Below are positions 51,284 to 59,987 of a stretch of DNA of 64,000 nt, piece after piece; positions within the stretch are counted from its first letter, which is position 1; the number at the start of each line of letters is the position of its first letter. A program made the position numbers and the translations under genes. Source of the stretch: Sulfurimonas sp. HSL1-2. Lineage in GTDB: Bacteria; Campylobacterota; Campylobacteria; Campylobacterales; Sulfurimonadaceae. The stretch lies in NCBI RefSeq assembly GCF_039645565.1, contig NZ_CP147914.1, forward strand, positions 558,001 to 622,000. Reading direction: 5' to 3'. A model generated the notes under the pieces. The model was not told the DNA's origin and ran no database searches. It saw nothing but the letters and a program-made list of their open reading frames with translations.

Positions 51284-52303
51284 ATGGCTTTTATCACCCT
51301 AGACCGCAAAGCGTTCCACCACAACCTTAACATGATCTCGAAACAGCTCCAGAGCCGTGAGAAAATCGCACTCGTCCTCAAGGACAACGCCTACGGACAC
51401 GGCCTGAAACAGGTCGCGCAGATCGCAAGCAAATACGGGATCGGCCGGGCCGTCGTCCGCACGATCGAAGAGGCGGAACTGGTCCGGAACAAGTTCAACT
51501 ATATTCTTGTCCTCGCGGATATGCCGGCGGTGCTGATGCCCGCCTACTGCTTTACCGTCAACGCGATGGAGCAGATCAAGAGTTTTCCCCCCGGAAGCCG
51601 TGTCGAGCTCAAGGTCGATACGGGGATGCACCGCAACGGTGTCCCGCCGCACCTGCTGCACCACGCCTTTGAAAAGATCAGCAAGAACGGATTGAAACTC
51701 GAAGGGGTCTTTACCCACCACCGTAGCGCGGATGAGATGGGGAGCGAATATTTCTGGCAGCGCCACACCTTTGAAAGCGTCAGACGCGAAGCGCTGATGC
51801 TGGCCAAACGCTACGGTTTTCCGAAGCCCCGCTTCCACTCCGCGAACTCCGCCGCGACCTTTAGAAGCCATGAAGGGCACGACGACATGGTGCGTGTCGG
51901 TATCGCGGCGTACGGCTGCCTGGAAATGCCAGAAGGCCTGCCGCAGCCGGACCTGCTTCCCATCCTCTCGCTCTGGGGTGAAAAGATCTCCCAGCGGCGC
52001 CTAAACCAGGGCGAACGTGTCGGATACGGCGGCTGCTTCGGCGCCGACCGCCAGATGCAGATCAGCAATTACGATGTCGGGTATGCCGACGGGCTGCTGC
52101 GCACGGCATCGAACCGCTACACCGCGCCGGGCGGTGAGATGCTGCTTGGGCGCATTTCCATGGATAACTGCAGTTTTGCCGGCGAGGCGGAGCAGCTGCT
52201 CATCTTCGACGATGCCCGCAGCTACGCGGCCGCGGCGGGGACAATTTCGTATGAAGTCCTGGTCGGGCTGAACCCCCGCCTGCCGCGCAAGATCATCGAA
52301 TAG
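51284..52303 (+). CDS. alr: Alanine racemase
   Basis: Alr makes D-alanine for peptidoglycan. The 339-aa PLP enzyme has catalytic Lys33 in LVLKDNAYGHGL, the substrate-side VELKVDTGMHRNG, and the second catalytic base region, NYDVGYADGLLR. LGRISMDNC precedes the C-terminal part. It is slightly shorter than the usual 360-380 aa. The start ATG fits the conserved N-terminus (MAFITLDRKAFHHNL) but lacks a Shine-Dalgarno sequence. Confidence 0.93.
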   Translation: MAFITLDRKAFHHNLNMISKQLQSREKIALVLKDNAYGHGLKQVAQIASKYGIGRAVVRTIEEAELVRNKFNYILVLADMPAVLMPAYCFTVNAMEQIKSFPPGSRVELKVDTGMHRNGVPPHLLHHAFEKISKNGLKLEGVFTHHRSADEMGSEYFWQRHTFESVRREALMLAKRYGFPKPRFHSANSAATFRSHEGHDDMVRVGIAAYGCLEMPEGLPQPDLLPILSLWGEKISQRRLNQGERVGYGGCFGADRQMQISNYDVGYADGLLRTASNRYTAPGGEMLLGRISMDNCSFAGEAEQLLIFDDARSYAAAAGTISYEVLVGLNPRLPRKIIE

Positions 52304-52319
52304 CGCGAAGCCTGACTGT

Positions 52320-52712
52320 CTAAGCGGTGACTTTGATGACCGCTTCGGCGAACACGACCCCGTCAATTCCTTCATAGGCCATCGCTTCCATCTGCTCCTC
52401 ATCCTCGATATAGGTCAGGATTTTGGCATCGAAAAGGTAGGTTTCCGCGACCTTCTGTACCGAACGCGCCAGGGCCGGGTCGACCAGGATGAAGCGTGCC
52501 CCCGCGTTTTCGGCGAAGAGGGCGTCTTTGAGCGAGGCGGCTTCAAGGGCGAAAGGGATGCCGTTCGCACCGCAGTAGGCGACGAGGTCGAGGTTCGCCG
52601 CGCCCCAGGCGAAAAGCACGGTGCTGCCTGCCGGCGTCGATGCGATCGCTTCCGGGCCGTCGATGTGGTAGAAGGATTCCGATGCCAGATGCGGGTGGCC
52701 GAAGATCAGCAT
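52320..52712 (-). CDS. Conserved hypothetical protein in the ribA-rsmG operon
   Basis: The 130-aa soluble protein has an alternating strand-helix pattern: MLIFGHPHLASESFYHID, AGSTVLFAWGAANLDLVAY, NAGARFILVDPALARSV, and KILTYIEDEEQMEAMAYEG. The pattern suggests a small Rossmann-like or receiver-like fold, but no family was recognised and no catalytic motif is evident. It begins 1 nt after the stop of the upstream small membrane protein and is last in a four-gene operon headed by ribA. Confidence 0.6.
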   Translation of the reverse strand: MLIFGHPHLASESFYHIDGPEAIASTPAGSTVLFAWGAANLDLVAYCGANGIPFALEAASLKDALFAENAGARFILVDPALARSVQKVAETYLFDAKILTYIEDEEQMEAMAYEGIDGVVFAEAVIKVTA

Positions 52713-52713
52713 C

Positions 52714-52944
52714 TCAGGCGCCTTCCATACAGCTTTTCGAACAGTAGTATTTCCCCTCTTTGATAAAGGCTTCCTTGACGCTGACGAAGACCCCGCACGC
52801 CTCGCAGGGCACCATCGTGTCGTCGTCGCTCTTTTTCGAGGCGGTGTCGGCGTTCGGCTGTTTTGCTACGGGGGTGCTTTTTTTGAAGAAAATGAAGTAG
52901 ACGGCGGCGATGACGCCGAGGACGAGAAGGATTTTCAAGAGCAT
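52714..52944 (-). CDS. Small membrane protein with Cys motif (PP0621-like)
   Basis: The 76-aa protein has one N-terminal transmembrane helix (ILLVLGVIAAVYFIFF), a polar linker, and a C-terminal metal-binding-like motif: CEACGVFVSVKEAF then GKYYCSKSCMEG, i.e. two Cys pairs. This matches small PP0621-type proteins. The Cys pairs probably bind zinc. Its start overlaps the rsmG 3' end by 10 nt. Confidence 0.7.
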   Translation of the reverse strand: MLLKILLVLGVIAAVYFIFFKKSTPVAKQPNADTASKKSDDDTMVPCEACGVFVSVKEAFIKEGKYYCSKSCMEGA

Positions 52945-53528
52945 GCGGTCTCCTTGGGGGGATTGATGAGAAGGTAGTGCCGCTCATCGGTTTCGATGAT
53001 ACGGTAGGGCAGCTCCTCCGGAACTTCGTTGTAGACGTTTTCGCCTTTGTAAAAGAGGAGCATCGTCTCCGCATCCCGGTAGGGGGCGCTGAGGTTCAGC
53101 AGCATCCCGGTATCGGTGACGGCCCGGGAGGTGATGAGGTCGAAACGCTGAGGCTCAAGCGCCTCGACGCGGCAGTTCTCCACGGTGACATTTTCCAGTT
53201 TCAGCGTCGCCTTGACGAACTGCAGGAACCCGGCCCGCTTCTGCAGCGGTTCGACGAGCGTCCAGTGCGTCTGCGGCTGTGCCATTGCGAGGATCAGCCC
53301 GGGGAACCCGGCTCCCGTACCGATATCCATCGCCGTCGCCACCGGCGGCAGAAAGGTGATGGGGTAGAGGGCATCATAGAGGTAGTATTCGATCGTCGCG
53401 GCGTCTTTGTAGCCGCTGAGGTTGTGGATCTTGTTCCACTGCAGCAGAAGGTCGCGGTAGCGCTCCAGGTGGGAGACCAGATCGGAGGGGACATCGGGCA
53501 GGGTGGCGATCTTCTGGGCGAATGTCAT
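52935..53528 (-). CDS. rsmG: 16S rRNA (guanine527-N7)-methyltransferase
   Basis: RsmG (GidB) methylates G527 of 16S rRNA with SAM. The 197-aa protein has LLLQWNKIHNLSGYKD in the N-terminal helical part, the SAM-binding motif AMDIGTGAGFPGLILA, and RVEALEPQRFDLITSRAV. ATG 53528 lies 1 nt after the ribA stop; the longer in-frame opening upstream reads into ribA in another frame and is not used. The 3' end overlaps the small membrane protein gene. Confidence 0.93.
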   Translation of the reverse strand: MTFAQKIATLPDVPSDLVSHLERYRDLLLQWNKIHNLSGYKDAATIEYYLYDALYPITFLPPVATAMDIGTGAGFPGLILAMAQPQTHWTLVEPLQKRAGFLQFVKATLKLENVTVENCRVEALEPQRFDLITSRAVTDTGMLLNLSAPYRDAETMLLFYKGENVYNEVPEELPYRIIETDERHYLLINPPKETACS

Positions 53529-53529
53529 G

Positions 53530-54099
53530 TTAAATGAGGTGCCCCATCTGCTCTTTTTTGACCTGCAGATAGTTCTCGTTGTGCTCGTTGGGGTCGATGA
53601 CGATGGGCAGACGCTCGACGATCTCAACCCCCTCAAGCGCATTGATCTTCTGCGGGTTGTTGGTCAGCAGACGGATCTTCGTAATGCCGTAGTGGGCCAG
53701 GATGAACTGGACCATCTCGTACGTGCGTTCGTCGGCCGCAAAGCCCAGCTGGTGGTTGGCGGCGACGGTGTCGAACCCTTTGTCCTGCAGCGCATAGGCG
53801 TTGATCTTGTTGAGCAGGCCGATGTTGCGGCCCTCCTGGCGCAGGTAGATGACGATGCCGCCCTCTTTTTCGATCATGTTGAGGGCGAAGGCCAGCTGGT
53901 CGCCGCAGTCGCATTTGAGACTGCCCAGGGCATCCCCGGTGAGGCACTCGGAGTGGACCCGTACGATCGGGGTGTCGCCGAAGGGCTCCCGCAGGATCGC
54001 CAGGTGCTCTTTGTAGCCCTGCTTGAAGGCCTGGACTTTGAACTTCCCGAAACGCGACGGAAGGTTGGCAACATCAGAAATTTTTATATTTTGAAGCAA
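53530..54099 (-). CDS. ribA: GTP cyclohydrolase II
   Basis: RibA opens GTP in the first committed step of riboflavin synthesis. The 189-aa protein is a stand-alone RibA domain with no fused RibB. Zinc ligands are in ECLTGDALGSLKCDCGDQL and the active site includes YLRQEGRNIGLLNKINAYAL. The C-terminal RLLTNNPQKINAL completes the fold. It is first in a probable operon, ribA-rsmG-small membrane protein-hypothetical, and is divergent from hemB. Confidence 0.94.
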   Translation of the reverse strand: MLQNIKISDVANLPSRFGKFKVQAFKQGYKEHLAILREPFGDTPIVRVHSECLTGDALGSLKCDCGDQLAFALNMIEKEGGIVIYLRQEGRNIGLLNKINAYALQDKGFDTVAANHQLGFAADERTYEMVQFILAHYGITKIRLLTNNPQKINALEGVEIVERLPIVIDPNEHNENYLQVKKEQMGHLI

Positions 54100-54161
54100 A
54101 AACAGTTCTTTAACGATGGAATTGTTACAATGCGATTATAGCAAAATTGTCAAGGGTTAAC

Positions 54162-55127
54162 ATGTTCCAACGTTTCCGCCGTAACCGGCTCAACTCTCAC
54201 CTGCGTGCTCTGGTGCGCGAATACCACGTCCGTGCGGACGATTTCATCTATCCTCTTTTCGTGCGTTCGGGCGAAGGCATCAAGAGCGAAGTGGCGTCGA
54301 TGCCCGGCGTCTACCAGATGAGTATCGACGAAGCGATCCGGGAGTGTGAGACGCTCAAGGCGCTGGGGATCTACTCCATTATCCTTTTCGGGATCCCCGA
54401 CGTCAAGGACTCCGTCGGCTCCGATGCCCTGGATGAGAACGGTATCATCGCCACGGCCGTCAAGGCGATCAAGCGGGCCCACCCCGAGATGTTCGTCGTC
54501 ACCGACCTCTGTTTCTGCGAGTACACCGACCACGGCCACTGCGGGATCATCGACCACGTGCACGAAACCGTCGACAACGATGCGACGCTCGCCATCTCCG
54601 GCCAGCAGGCGATCGTCCATGCCCAGGCGGGCGCGGACATGATCGCCCCTTCGGGCATGATGGACGGGATCATCGAGACCCTGCGCACGGCACTCGACGG
54701 CAGCGGCTTTGAGAACCTGCCGGTCATGAGTTACTCGACGAAGTTCGCCAGCGGCTACTACGGCCCGTTCCGCGACGTCGCCGAATCGACGCCGTCGTTC
54801 GGGGACCGTGCCACCTACCAGATGGACCCGGCCAACCGCCGCGAGGCGATCGCCGAGAGCATCGCCGACGAGATGCAGGGGGCGGACATCCTGATGGTCA
54901 AACCCGCACTCGCCTACCTTGACATTATCCGCGATATCCGCGAAGCGACCTCCCTGCCGCTGGCGGTCTACAACGTCAGCGGCGAATACGCCATGCTCAA
55001 GCATGCCGGCAAGGCCGGACTGATCGATTACGAGCGGGTCATGATGGAGACGATGCTGGGCTTCAAACGCGCCGGTGCGGACATCATCATCAGCTACCAC
55101 GCCAAAGAGGTGGCGGGGCTGCTGTAA
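54162..55127 (+). CDS. hemB: Delta-aminolevulinic acid dehydratase (porphobilinogen synthase)
   Basis: HemB condenses two 5-aminolevulinates to porphobilinogen. The protein is 321 aa from ATG 54162, which has AAGGG 7 nt upstream; a TTG at 54147 would add five residues. The Cys-rich metal site [15 protein letters not shown] indicates a zinc-type enzyme. The two Schiff-base lysines lie in [16 protein letters not shown] and [14 protein letters not shown]. HemJ, a later haem enzyme, is encoded at 60628. Confidence 0.95.
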   Translation: MFQRFRRNRLNSHLRALVREYHVRADDFIYPLFVRSGEGIKSEVASMPGVYQMSIDEAIRECETLKALGIYSIILFGIPDVKDSVGSDALDENGIIATAVKAIKRAHPEMFVVTDLCFCEYTDHGHCGIIDHVHETVDNDATLAISGQQAIVHAQAGADMIAPSGMMDGIIETLRTALDGSGFENLPVMSYSTKFASGYYGPFRDVAESTPSFGDRATYQMDPANRREAIAESIADEMQGADILMVKPALAYLDIIRDIREATSLPLAVYNVSGEYAMLKHAGKAGLIDYERVMMETMLGFKRAGADIIISYHAKEVAGLL

Positions 55128-55146
55128 GCTTTTTCACACTTTACGC

Positions 55147-55152
55147 TATAAT
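55147..55152 (+). promoter_or_regulatory. argF promoter -10 box
   Basis: TATAAT lies 44 nt before the argF ATG, shortly after the hemB stop, giving argF an independent promoter. Confidence 0.5.
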
Positions 55153-55196
55153 GGGCGCTTTCATTCCGGGGAGACCCGTTACGCCGTGAGCAGACA

Positions 55197-56117
55197 ATGC
55201 GACACTTTTTAACCCTCAGAGATTACACGAAAGAGGAGATCCTCTCCATCATCGACCTCGGACTGCAGATCAAGTCCGAGTGCAAACGCCGCGAGCACAA
55301 GCCCTATCTGGACAAGCAGACGCTGGCGATGATCTTCGAGAAGAGTTCGACACGGACCCGCGTCAGTTTTGAGACGGGGATCTACCAGCTCGGCGGACAG
55401 GGGCTCTTCCTCTCCAACCGCGACATTCACCTGGGCAGAGGGGAGCCGGTCAAAGATACGGCCCGCGTTATCTCCTCCATGTGCGACATGGTGATGATCC
55501 GCACCTTCGAACAGAGCATGCTCGAAGAGTTCGCCTCCTACTCCAAAGTCCCCGTCATCAACGGCCTTACCGACAGCTACCACCCGGTGCAGCTGCTGGC
55601 GGATTATATGACGATGATCGAACACGGTCAGGCAGAGAACCCTGTTGTCGCCTATGTCGGCGACGGCAACAACATGACCCACTCCTGGCTGATGCTCGCC
55701 GCCAAGCTCGGGTTTGAACTGCGGGTCGCGACGCCAAAGGGGTACGAAGTCGACGTGGCGATCCTGGCGGATGCCATGGAGATGGCCGTGCAGAGCGGTG
55801 CCGTCATCAAGGTCGGAAACGATCCGGAAGAGGCGATCGCCGGTGCAACGGTCGTCACGACGGACACCTGGGCCTCCATGGGGCAGGAAGACGAGAAAGA
55901 ACAGCGCATACGTGACTTCGCCGGTTACATCGTCGACGAAGCGAAGATGGCGCTTGCCGGGCAAGATGCGATCTTCCTGCACTGCCTGCCCGCCTACCGA
56001 GGACAGGAAGTGAGTGCAGAGGTCCTCGAAGGGCCGCATAGCGTTATCTTTGACGAGGCGGAAAACCGCCTGCATGCGCAAAAAGGATTGATGGTCTGGC
56101 TCGATCGGGCACGTTAA
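55197..56117 (+). CDS. argF: Ornithine carbamoyltransferase
   Basis: ArgF makes citrulline from ornithine and carbamoyl phosphate. The 306-aa protein has the carbamoyl-phosphate motif [13 protein letters not shown], followed by [17 protein letters not shown]. The ornithine-binding element [11 protein letters not shown] and the catalytic [12 protein letters not shown] are present. It is transcribed alone from its own -10 box and ends before the multihaem cytochrome promoter. Confidence 0.95.
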   Translation: MRHFLTLRDYTKEEILSIIDLGLQIKSECKRREHKPYLDKQTLAMIFEKSSTRTRVSFETGIYQLGGQGLFLSNRDIHLGRGEPVKDTARVISSMCDMVMIRTFEQSMLEEFASYSKVPVINGLTDSYHPVQLLADYMTMIEHGQAENPVVAYVGDGNNMTHSWLMLAAKLGFELRVATPKGYEVDVAILADAMEMAVQSGAVIKVGNDPEEAIAGATVVTTDTWASMGQEDEKEQRIRDFAGYIVDEAKMALAGQDAIFLHCLPAYRGQEVSAEVLEGPHSVIFDEAENRLHAQKGLMVWLDRAR

Positions 56118-56151
56118 AATCTGTTTAATTGACTTTGGTGCTCCTTCACCC

Positions 56152-56157
56152 TATAAT
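56152..56157 (+). promoter_or_regulatory. -10 box of the multihaem cytochrome gene
   Basis: TATAAT lies 41 nt upstream of the ATG at 56199, after the argF stop. Confidence 0.5.
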
Positions 56158-56198
56158 AGTTTTAATCATAATTAAACTGTTAAAAAGGGACCAAGGTC

Positions 56199-57401
56199 AT
56201 GAAACGTTTTGCCGCGACTCTCCTGACGTTTGCCGCTATCGGCGCCTCACTGTATGCTACGGAGGCTGCCCCCGAACTCAACTCTCAGTACCACGATTCG
56301 AGCAAGTGTAAAGCCTGCCACGCCACCATTGTCAATGAATGGGCCGGTTCCTATCACGCCAAATCACATTACAAACATGACGAGTACCTTCGCCAGTCGA
56401 TGGAGTACTATGCCCGCAAAACGCGCAAACCGATCAACGCCGTGAAGGTGGAGTGCGCCGCCTGCCATAACCCCCGCGTTGCCGTGACGAAAACGGATAT
56501 CAACTACCAGATCGACGTTCTGATGGGACTGGATGAAGGGAGCGAGGTCAATGCCGCGGTCAGCGACAGTACACTCTCCGAAGGGGTAAACTGCCTCGTC
56601 TGCCACAATGTCGACAGCATCAAACACGACCTTCCCGCGGACAAGCGCGGGGTACACCGGATACAGTGGAACCCGGTCGGCATCATGAGCGGTCCGATCG
56701 AGGACGCGAAGTCCCCGTACCATAAGACGCAGTACCGCGACTTTTTCGGCAAAGACCCCAAGCAGCTCTGTTTTGTCTGCCACGCCAATGACCGTTCAGC
56801 GGAGAACTTCGTCTTTGCCAATACGCAACAAGAGTATAAGGATACGCAGAAGCAATGTGCCGACTGCCACATGAGCCCGAAGAAAGAGGGGTTTGCATCG
56901 AACCTCCCGATCGACGACGGCAAGCCGAAGAAGCGGATGGTCCGTGAGCACGGTTTTGTCGGTGCGCATACGAACTGGCTCTGGCAGGACGCCCTGGGGA
57001 TTGAAGCGAAAAAGAGCGGGGACAGCTTTATCGTGACGCTTACCAACGAGAACCCGCATAATATCCCGACGGGATTCGGTGCAAGGGAGCTGATTCTTGA
57101 CGTCATCTACCGCAGCGGCTCGAAAGTGATCGAGACCAAGAGTATTTCGATGACCCAGCACTACACGGACAAACGCGGCAAGCCGACGATCCCGCACCTG
57201 GCCACATCCGCGACCGAGGACATGTCCGTTCCGGCACGCGGCACCAAGACATTCAAAGTCCCGATGGTCGAAGGAACGGGGCAGGTGACATTCGAACTCC
57301 ATTACCGCCTGGTGAATGATGAGATCAGGTCACTGCTGGAACTTAAACAGCCTCAGTGGAGCGAGAAGAAGTTTATCAACCGTACTACTATCAGGCTCTA
57401 A
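56199..57401 (+). CDS. Periplasmic pentahaem cytochrome c
   Basis: The 400-aa exported protein has a signal peptide (MKRFAATLLTFAAIGASLYA). Five haem sites are visible: CKACH (37-41), CAACH (86-90), CLVCH (132-136), CFVCH (191-195) and CADCH (220-224). The last 170 residues have no haem and form a beta-rich domain containing NENPHNIPTGFGARELIL. The layout resembles cytochrome c554-like multihaem proteins of Campylobacterota whose redox partners are mostly unknown. A role in periplasmic electron transfer to or from nitrogen or sulfur compounds is inferred only. Confidence 0.82.
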   Translation: MKRFAATLLTFAAIGASLYATEAAPELNSQYHDSSKCKACHATIVNEWAGSYHAKSHYKHDEYLRQSMEYYARKTRKPINAVKVECAACHNPRVAVTKTDINYQIDVLMGLDEGSEVNAAVSDSTLSEGVNCLVCHNVDSIKHDLPADKRGVHRIQWNPVGIMSGPIEDAKSPYHKTQYRDFFGKDPKQLCFVCHANDRSAENFVFANTQQEYKDTQKQCADCHMSPKKEGFASNLPIDDGKPKKRMVREHGFVGAHTNWLWQDALGIEAKKSGDSFIVTLTNENPHNIPTGFGARELILDVIYRSGSKVIETKSISMTQHYTDKRGKPTIPHLATSATEDMSVPARGTKTFKVPMVEGTGQVTFELHYRLVNDEIRSLLELKQPQWSEKKFINRTTIRL

Positions 57402-57403
57402 GG

Positions 57404-57421
57404 CGGGGTTTCAGAACCCCG
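57404..57421. terminator. Hairpin between convergent genes
   Basis: CGGGGTT pairs with AACCCCG around a TCAG loop in the 21-bp gap between the cytochrome stop and the stop of the small gene at 57423. No T run follows on either strand, so it is at best a weak bidirectional terminator. Confidence 0.45.
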
Positions 57422-57422
57422 G

Positions 57423-57632
57423 TTAGCGGTTGATCAGTTTGATCATCACTTCGTCATCCGCCGTTTCGGCGGGGCGGAAAAAGTGTTTCCCGCAGAACTC
57501 TTCGTTGATCGTTCTGCACAATCCTTTGGCGTAGAGCATCGCGGCATCTTTGGTGTCAAACGACATTTCCGAATCAATATTTCTCGCATCTTTGAAGCAT
57601 CCGCACTCTTTTTCCAGCTTTACCGTAACCAT
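57423..57632 (-). CDS. Small ECGCFK protein, copy A
   Basis: A 69-aa soluble protein starting MVTVKLEKECGCFKDARN. A CGC motif near the N-terminus is followed by a helical middle (SFDTKDAAMLYAKGLCRTINEEFC) and a C-terminal strand, DDEVMIKLI. It is paralogous to the gene at 57782 on the same strand, with the same spacing of four Cys. The function is unknown; the Cys could bind metal. There is a short intergenic region upstream. Confidence 0.6.
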   Translation of the reverse strand: MVTVKLEKECGCFKDARNIDSEMSFDTKDAAMLYAKGLCRTINEEFCGKHFFRPAETADDEVMIKLINR

Positions 57633-57781
57633 TGTTCTTTCCTTATCGTGGTGTTTTACAGAGATAAAACTTCGGGTGCATAGGCTATTCTACCGCGTTG
57701 ATAAAGAGGCGGAATTCAGGCGATGTGATTTGGGAAATAGGGTGGCCGTAGAGGGATGATGAATGGAGAGTGATGAACGGC

Positions 57782-57991
57782 TCAGCCGTTCATCGCAAGG
57801 TTGATTGTCATTTCGTTGTCCGCCGTTTCGGTGACGCGGAAAACGTGTTTCTGGCAGAAGGTCTCGTTCATGTCGCTGCAGAGCTCCTGGGCATACAGGA
57901 GGGCATCGTCTTTGCTCTCGAAGGTTTTGACCGCTTCATAGTCCGAACGTTTGAAGCAGCCGCACTCTTTTTCCATTTTAACTGTGATCAT
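57782..57991 (-). CDS. Small ECGCFK protein, copy B
   Basis: The 69-aa paralogue of copy A starts at ATG 57991 (MITVKMEKECGCFKRSD). It keeps the CGC motif, ALLYAQELCSDMNETFC, KHVFRVTETADNEM and the total length. The upstream sequence has GAGGATAGAGAA before the ATG. A longer in-frame start (58024) is unlikely because family similarity begins at MITVK. The two copies probably arose by tandem duplication. Confidence 0.62.
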   Translation of the reverse strand: MITVKMEKECGCFKRSDYEAVKTFESKDDALLYAQELCSDMNETFCQKHVFRVTETADNEMTINLAMNG

Positions 57992-58089
57992 TTCTCTATC
58001 CTCAATGAAATTCAGGAGCAGCATTCTACAGAGGATGGTTTAAGCGGGCGTAAAAAATTGGAGTCAGGTCGCCCGGGGTGGGCGCGGTG

Positions 58090-59055
58090 TCAGTATGCGG
58101 CGCCGGTGACGCTGCGGACCTTCTCCGTGATCGCGCGGGCGGCTTCGCTGGCCTTGGCCGCACCGGCTTTGAGAATGTCGCGGACTTCGTCCTGGTGCGC
58201 TTCGTAGTAGGCGCGTTTTTCGCGGTAGGGGCGGAAGTGTTCCCAGATCACCTCGGCCAGGTAGAGCTTGAAGTGGCCGTGCCCTTCGCCGCCGCGCTCG
58301 TAGCGCTCCTGCAGGGCGAGGCACTCATCCTCGTCGAGGAAGAGCTTGGTGATGTTGTAGACGTTGCATCCACGCCACTCTTTGGGCTCTTCCATCGGGA
58401 CGGCTTCGGTGACGATCTTTTTGATCGTCTTGAGCTGCGCCTTCTCGTCACCGAAGATATTGATCGTGTTGCCGTAGCTTTTGCTCATCTTCTGGCCGTC
58501 GATGCCCGGGACTGTCGCGACATTCTCGTCGACGCGGAATTCGGGGAGTTTCAGGATGTCGCCGTAGGCGTTGTTGAAGCGGATGGCGATATCACGGGCG
58601 ATCTCGACGTGCTGGATCTGGTCCTTGCCGACGGGGACGACATCGACGTCGTAGAGCAGGATGTCCGCGGCCATCAGCACCGGGTAGGCGAAGAGGCTGT
58701 GGTTGGCGGAAATGCCTTTGGCGACCTTGTCTTTGTAGCTGTGGGCACGCTCGAGCAGTCCCATCGGGGTGAAGGAGGAGAGAAACCAGTAAAGCTCGAG
58801 GACCTCTTTGACGTCGCTTTGGACCCAGAAGGTCGATTTTTCCGGGTCGATGCCCAGGGCGAGAAAATCGGTGGCGGCCTGCATCGTCAGTTCAGAGAGG
58901 CGTGCACCGTCCTGGACCGTCGTCATAGCGTGATAGTTGGCGATAAAGGCAAAAACCTCGTTCTCCGCCTGCGAATCGACCATGGCTTTGATCGAGCCGA
59001 AATAGTTGCCGATATGCAGGTCACCGGAGGGTTGGATGCCCGTAAAAACTCTCAT
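58090..59055 (-). CDS. trpS: Tryptophanyl-tRNA synthetase
   Basis: A class I synthetase of 321 aa. The HIGH-type motif is TGIQPSGDLHIGNYFGS at the N-terminus and the KMSKS motif is GQKMSKSYGNTI. ALDPEK-type and DVVPVGKDQIQHVEIARDIA segments are typical. The start ATG has GAGGAGAA and a minus-strand TATAAT (59085-59080). It appears monocistronic. Confidence 0.95.
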   Translation of the reverse strand: MRVFTGIQPSGDLHIGNYFGSIKAMVDSQAENEVFAFIANYHAMTTVQDGARLSELTMQAATDFLALGIDPEKSTFWVQSDVKEVLELYWFLSSFTPMGLLERAHSYKDKVAKGISANHSLFAYPVLMAADILLYDVDVVPVGKDQIQHVEIARDIAIRFNNAYGDILKLPEFRVDENVATVPGIDGQKMSKSYGNTINIFGDEKAQLKTIKKIVTEAVPMEEPKEWRGCNVYNITKLFLDEDECLALQERYERGGEGHGHFKLYLAEVIWEHFRPYREKRAYYEAHQDEVRDILKAGAAKASEAARAITEKVRSVTGAAY

Positions 59056-59101
59056 TGTTTCTCCTCTTTTAGTCGCGGCATTATAGCGTAAGAGGTTGAA
59101 A

Positions 59102-59118
59102 AGGGGCGCAGCGCCCCT
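59102..59118. other. GC-rich hairpin between trpS and hpf
   Basis: AGGGGCG pairs with CGCCCCT around CAG, between the divergent trpS and hpf promoters. It lies upstream of both start points, so it is not in either leader; a protein-binding site or a remnant terminator is possible. Confidence 0.35.
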
Positions 59119-59159
59119 CCGGCGGCAGATTCGTTGATATCAATTTAGATATCTTCTGT

Positions 59160-59165
59160 TATACT
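59160..59165 (+). promoter_or_regulatory. hpf promoter -10 box
   Basis: TATACT lies 29 nt before the hpf ATG; AAAGGA provides the ribosome-binding site. Confidence 0.45.
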
Positions 59166-59194
59166 TTTTTTATCCCAAAAAAAAAGGATTTTCG

Positions 59195-59524
59195 ATGAAT
59201 ACTCCTATTCGCACAAAAGATATTACTCTGACGGACAACACCCGCGACCATGTTCAAAAAGCCAAAGAACAGTTTATGAAATTCGGACTCGATATTACGA
59301 CGATCAATGTGCTTCTGAGCAAAGTGAAAAACGGCGTTGAAGCGGAATTTGACATTCATATTGCCCACAACACGCCTGTCGTCATTACCCAGCAGGACGA
59401 CGATCTCGATGCAGCGATCGATATGGCCGTTGAGCGTGCGAACAAAGCGCTCCGCCGTCTGCACGACAAACTCAAATCCCACCGCGGCCCAGGCCTGAAA
59501 GACCTCGAGGTCCAGGAGGCCTAA
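59195..59524 (+). CDS. hpf: Ribosome hibernation / stress factor (HPF/RaiA family)
   Basis: The 109-aa short form binds the 30S subunit and inactivates ribosomes in stationary phase. The pattern is that of the S30AE domain: a central strand with VKNGVEAEFDIHI, then DDDLDAAIDMAVERANKALRRLHDKLKSH. There is no long C-terminal dimerisation tail. trxC starts 5 bp after its stop, so the two are co-transcribed. Confidence 0.88.
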   Translation: MNTPIRTKDITLTDNTRDHVQKAKEQFMKFGLDITTINVLLSKVKNGVEAEFDIHIAHNTPVVITQQDDDLDAAIDMAVERANKALRRLHDKLKSHRGPGLKDLEVQEA

Positions 59525-59529
59525 GGGTC

Positions 59530-59961
59530 ATGGAAAAGCGCAAAGTGGTCTGCCCCCACTGCGGGCAGGTCAATGCCGTCCCGGTCAAAGAGACCTACGC
59601 CAAGGCCAACTGCGGCCACTGCAGATACTCCCTCCTCGACACGAAACCCATCGCCCTCGATCCAACCGCCTTCGACAACCAGATCGCCAACAGCGACATC
59701 CCGGTCATCGTCGATTTCTGGGCACCGTGGTGCGGCCCCTGCCGCATGATGGCCCCGGCGTTCGAGGAAGCGGCTTCCTCCTTCGCGCTGAAAGTCCGTT
59801 TCGCCAAGGTCAATACGGAAGAGCAGCAGGCGCTGGCGTCGCGCTTTCATATCCAGTCCATTCCGACACTGATCGTCTTCAAAGGGGGGTGGGAAGTCGA
59901 CCGCGTTTCCGGCGCCCTCAGCGCCGAGCAGCTCCGGCAGTGGGTCGGACGTTTTCTCTGA
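59530..59961 (+). CDS. trxC: Thioredoxin 2 (TrxC-like, with zinc ribbon)
   Basis: The 143-aa redox protein has an N-terminal zinc ribbon, CPHCGQVNAV and CGHCRYSLL (two CxxC pairs), followed by a thioredoxin domain with the active site FWAPWCGPCRMMAP and cis-proline FHIQSIPTLIVFK. This ribbon distinguishes TrxC from TrxA. It is cytoplasmic and reduces protein disulfides, often under oxidative stress. It is coupled to hpf. Confidence 0.93.
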   Translation: MEKRKVVCPHCGQVNAVPVKETYAKANCGHCRYSLLDTKPIALDPTAFDNQIANSDIPVIVDFWAPWCGPCRMMAPAFEEAASSFALKVRFAKVNTEEQQALASRFHIQSIPTLIVFKGGWEVDRVSGALSAEQLRQWVGRFL

Positions 59962-59987
59962 TATAATGCTGCCCCATGAAACGGGGC

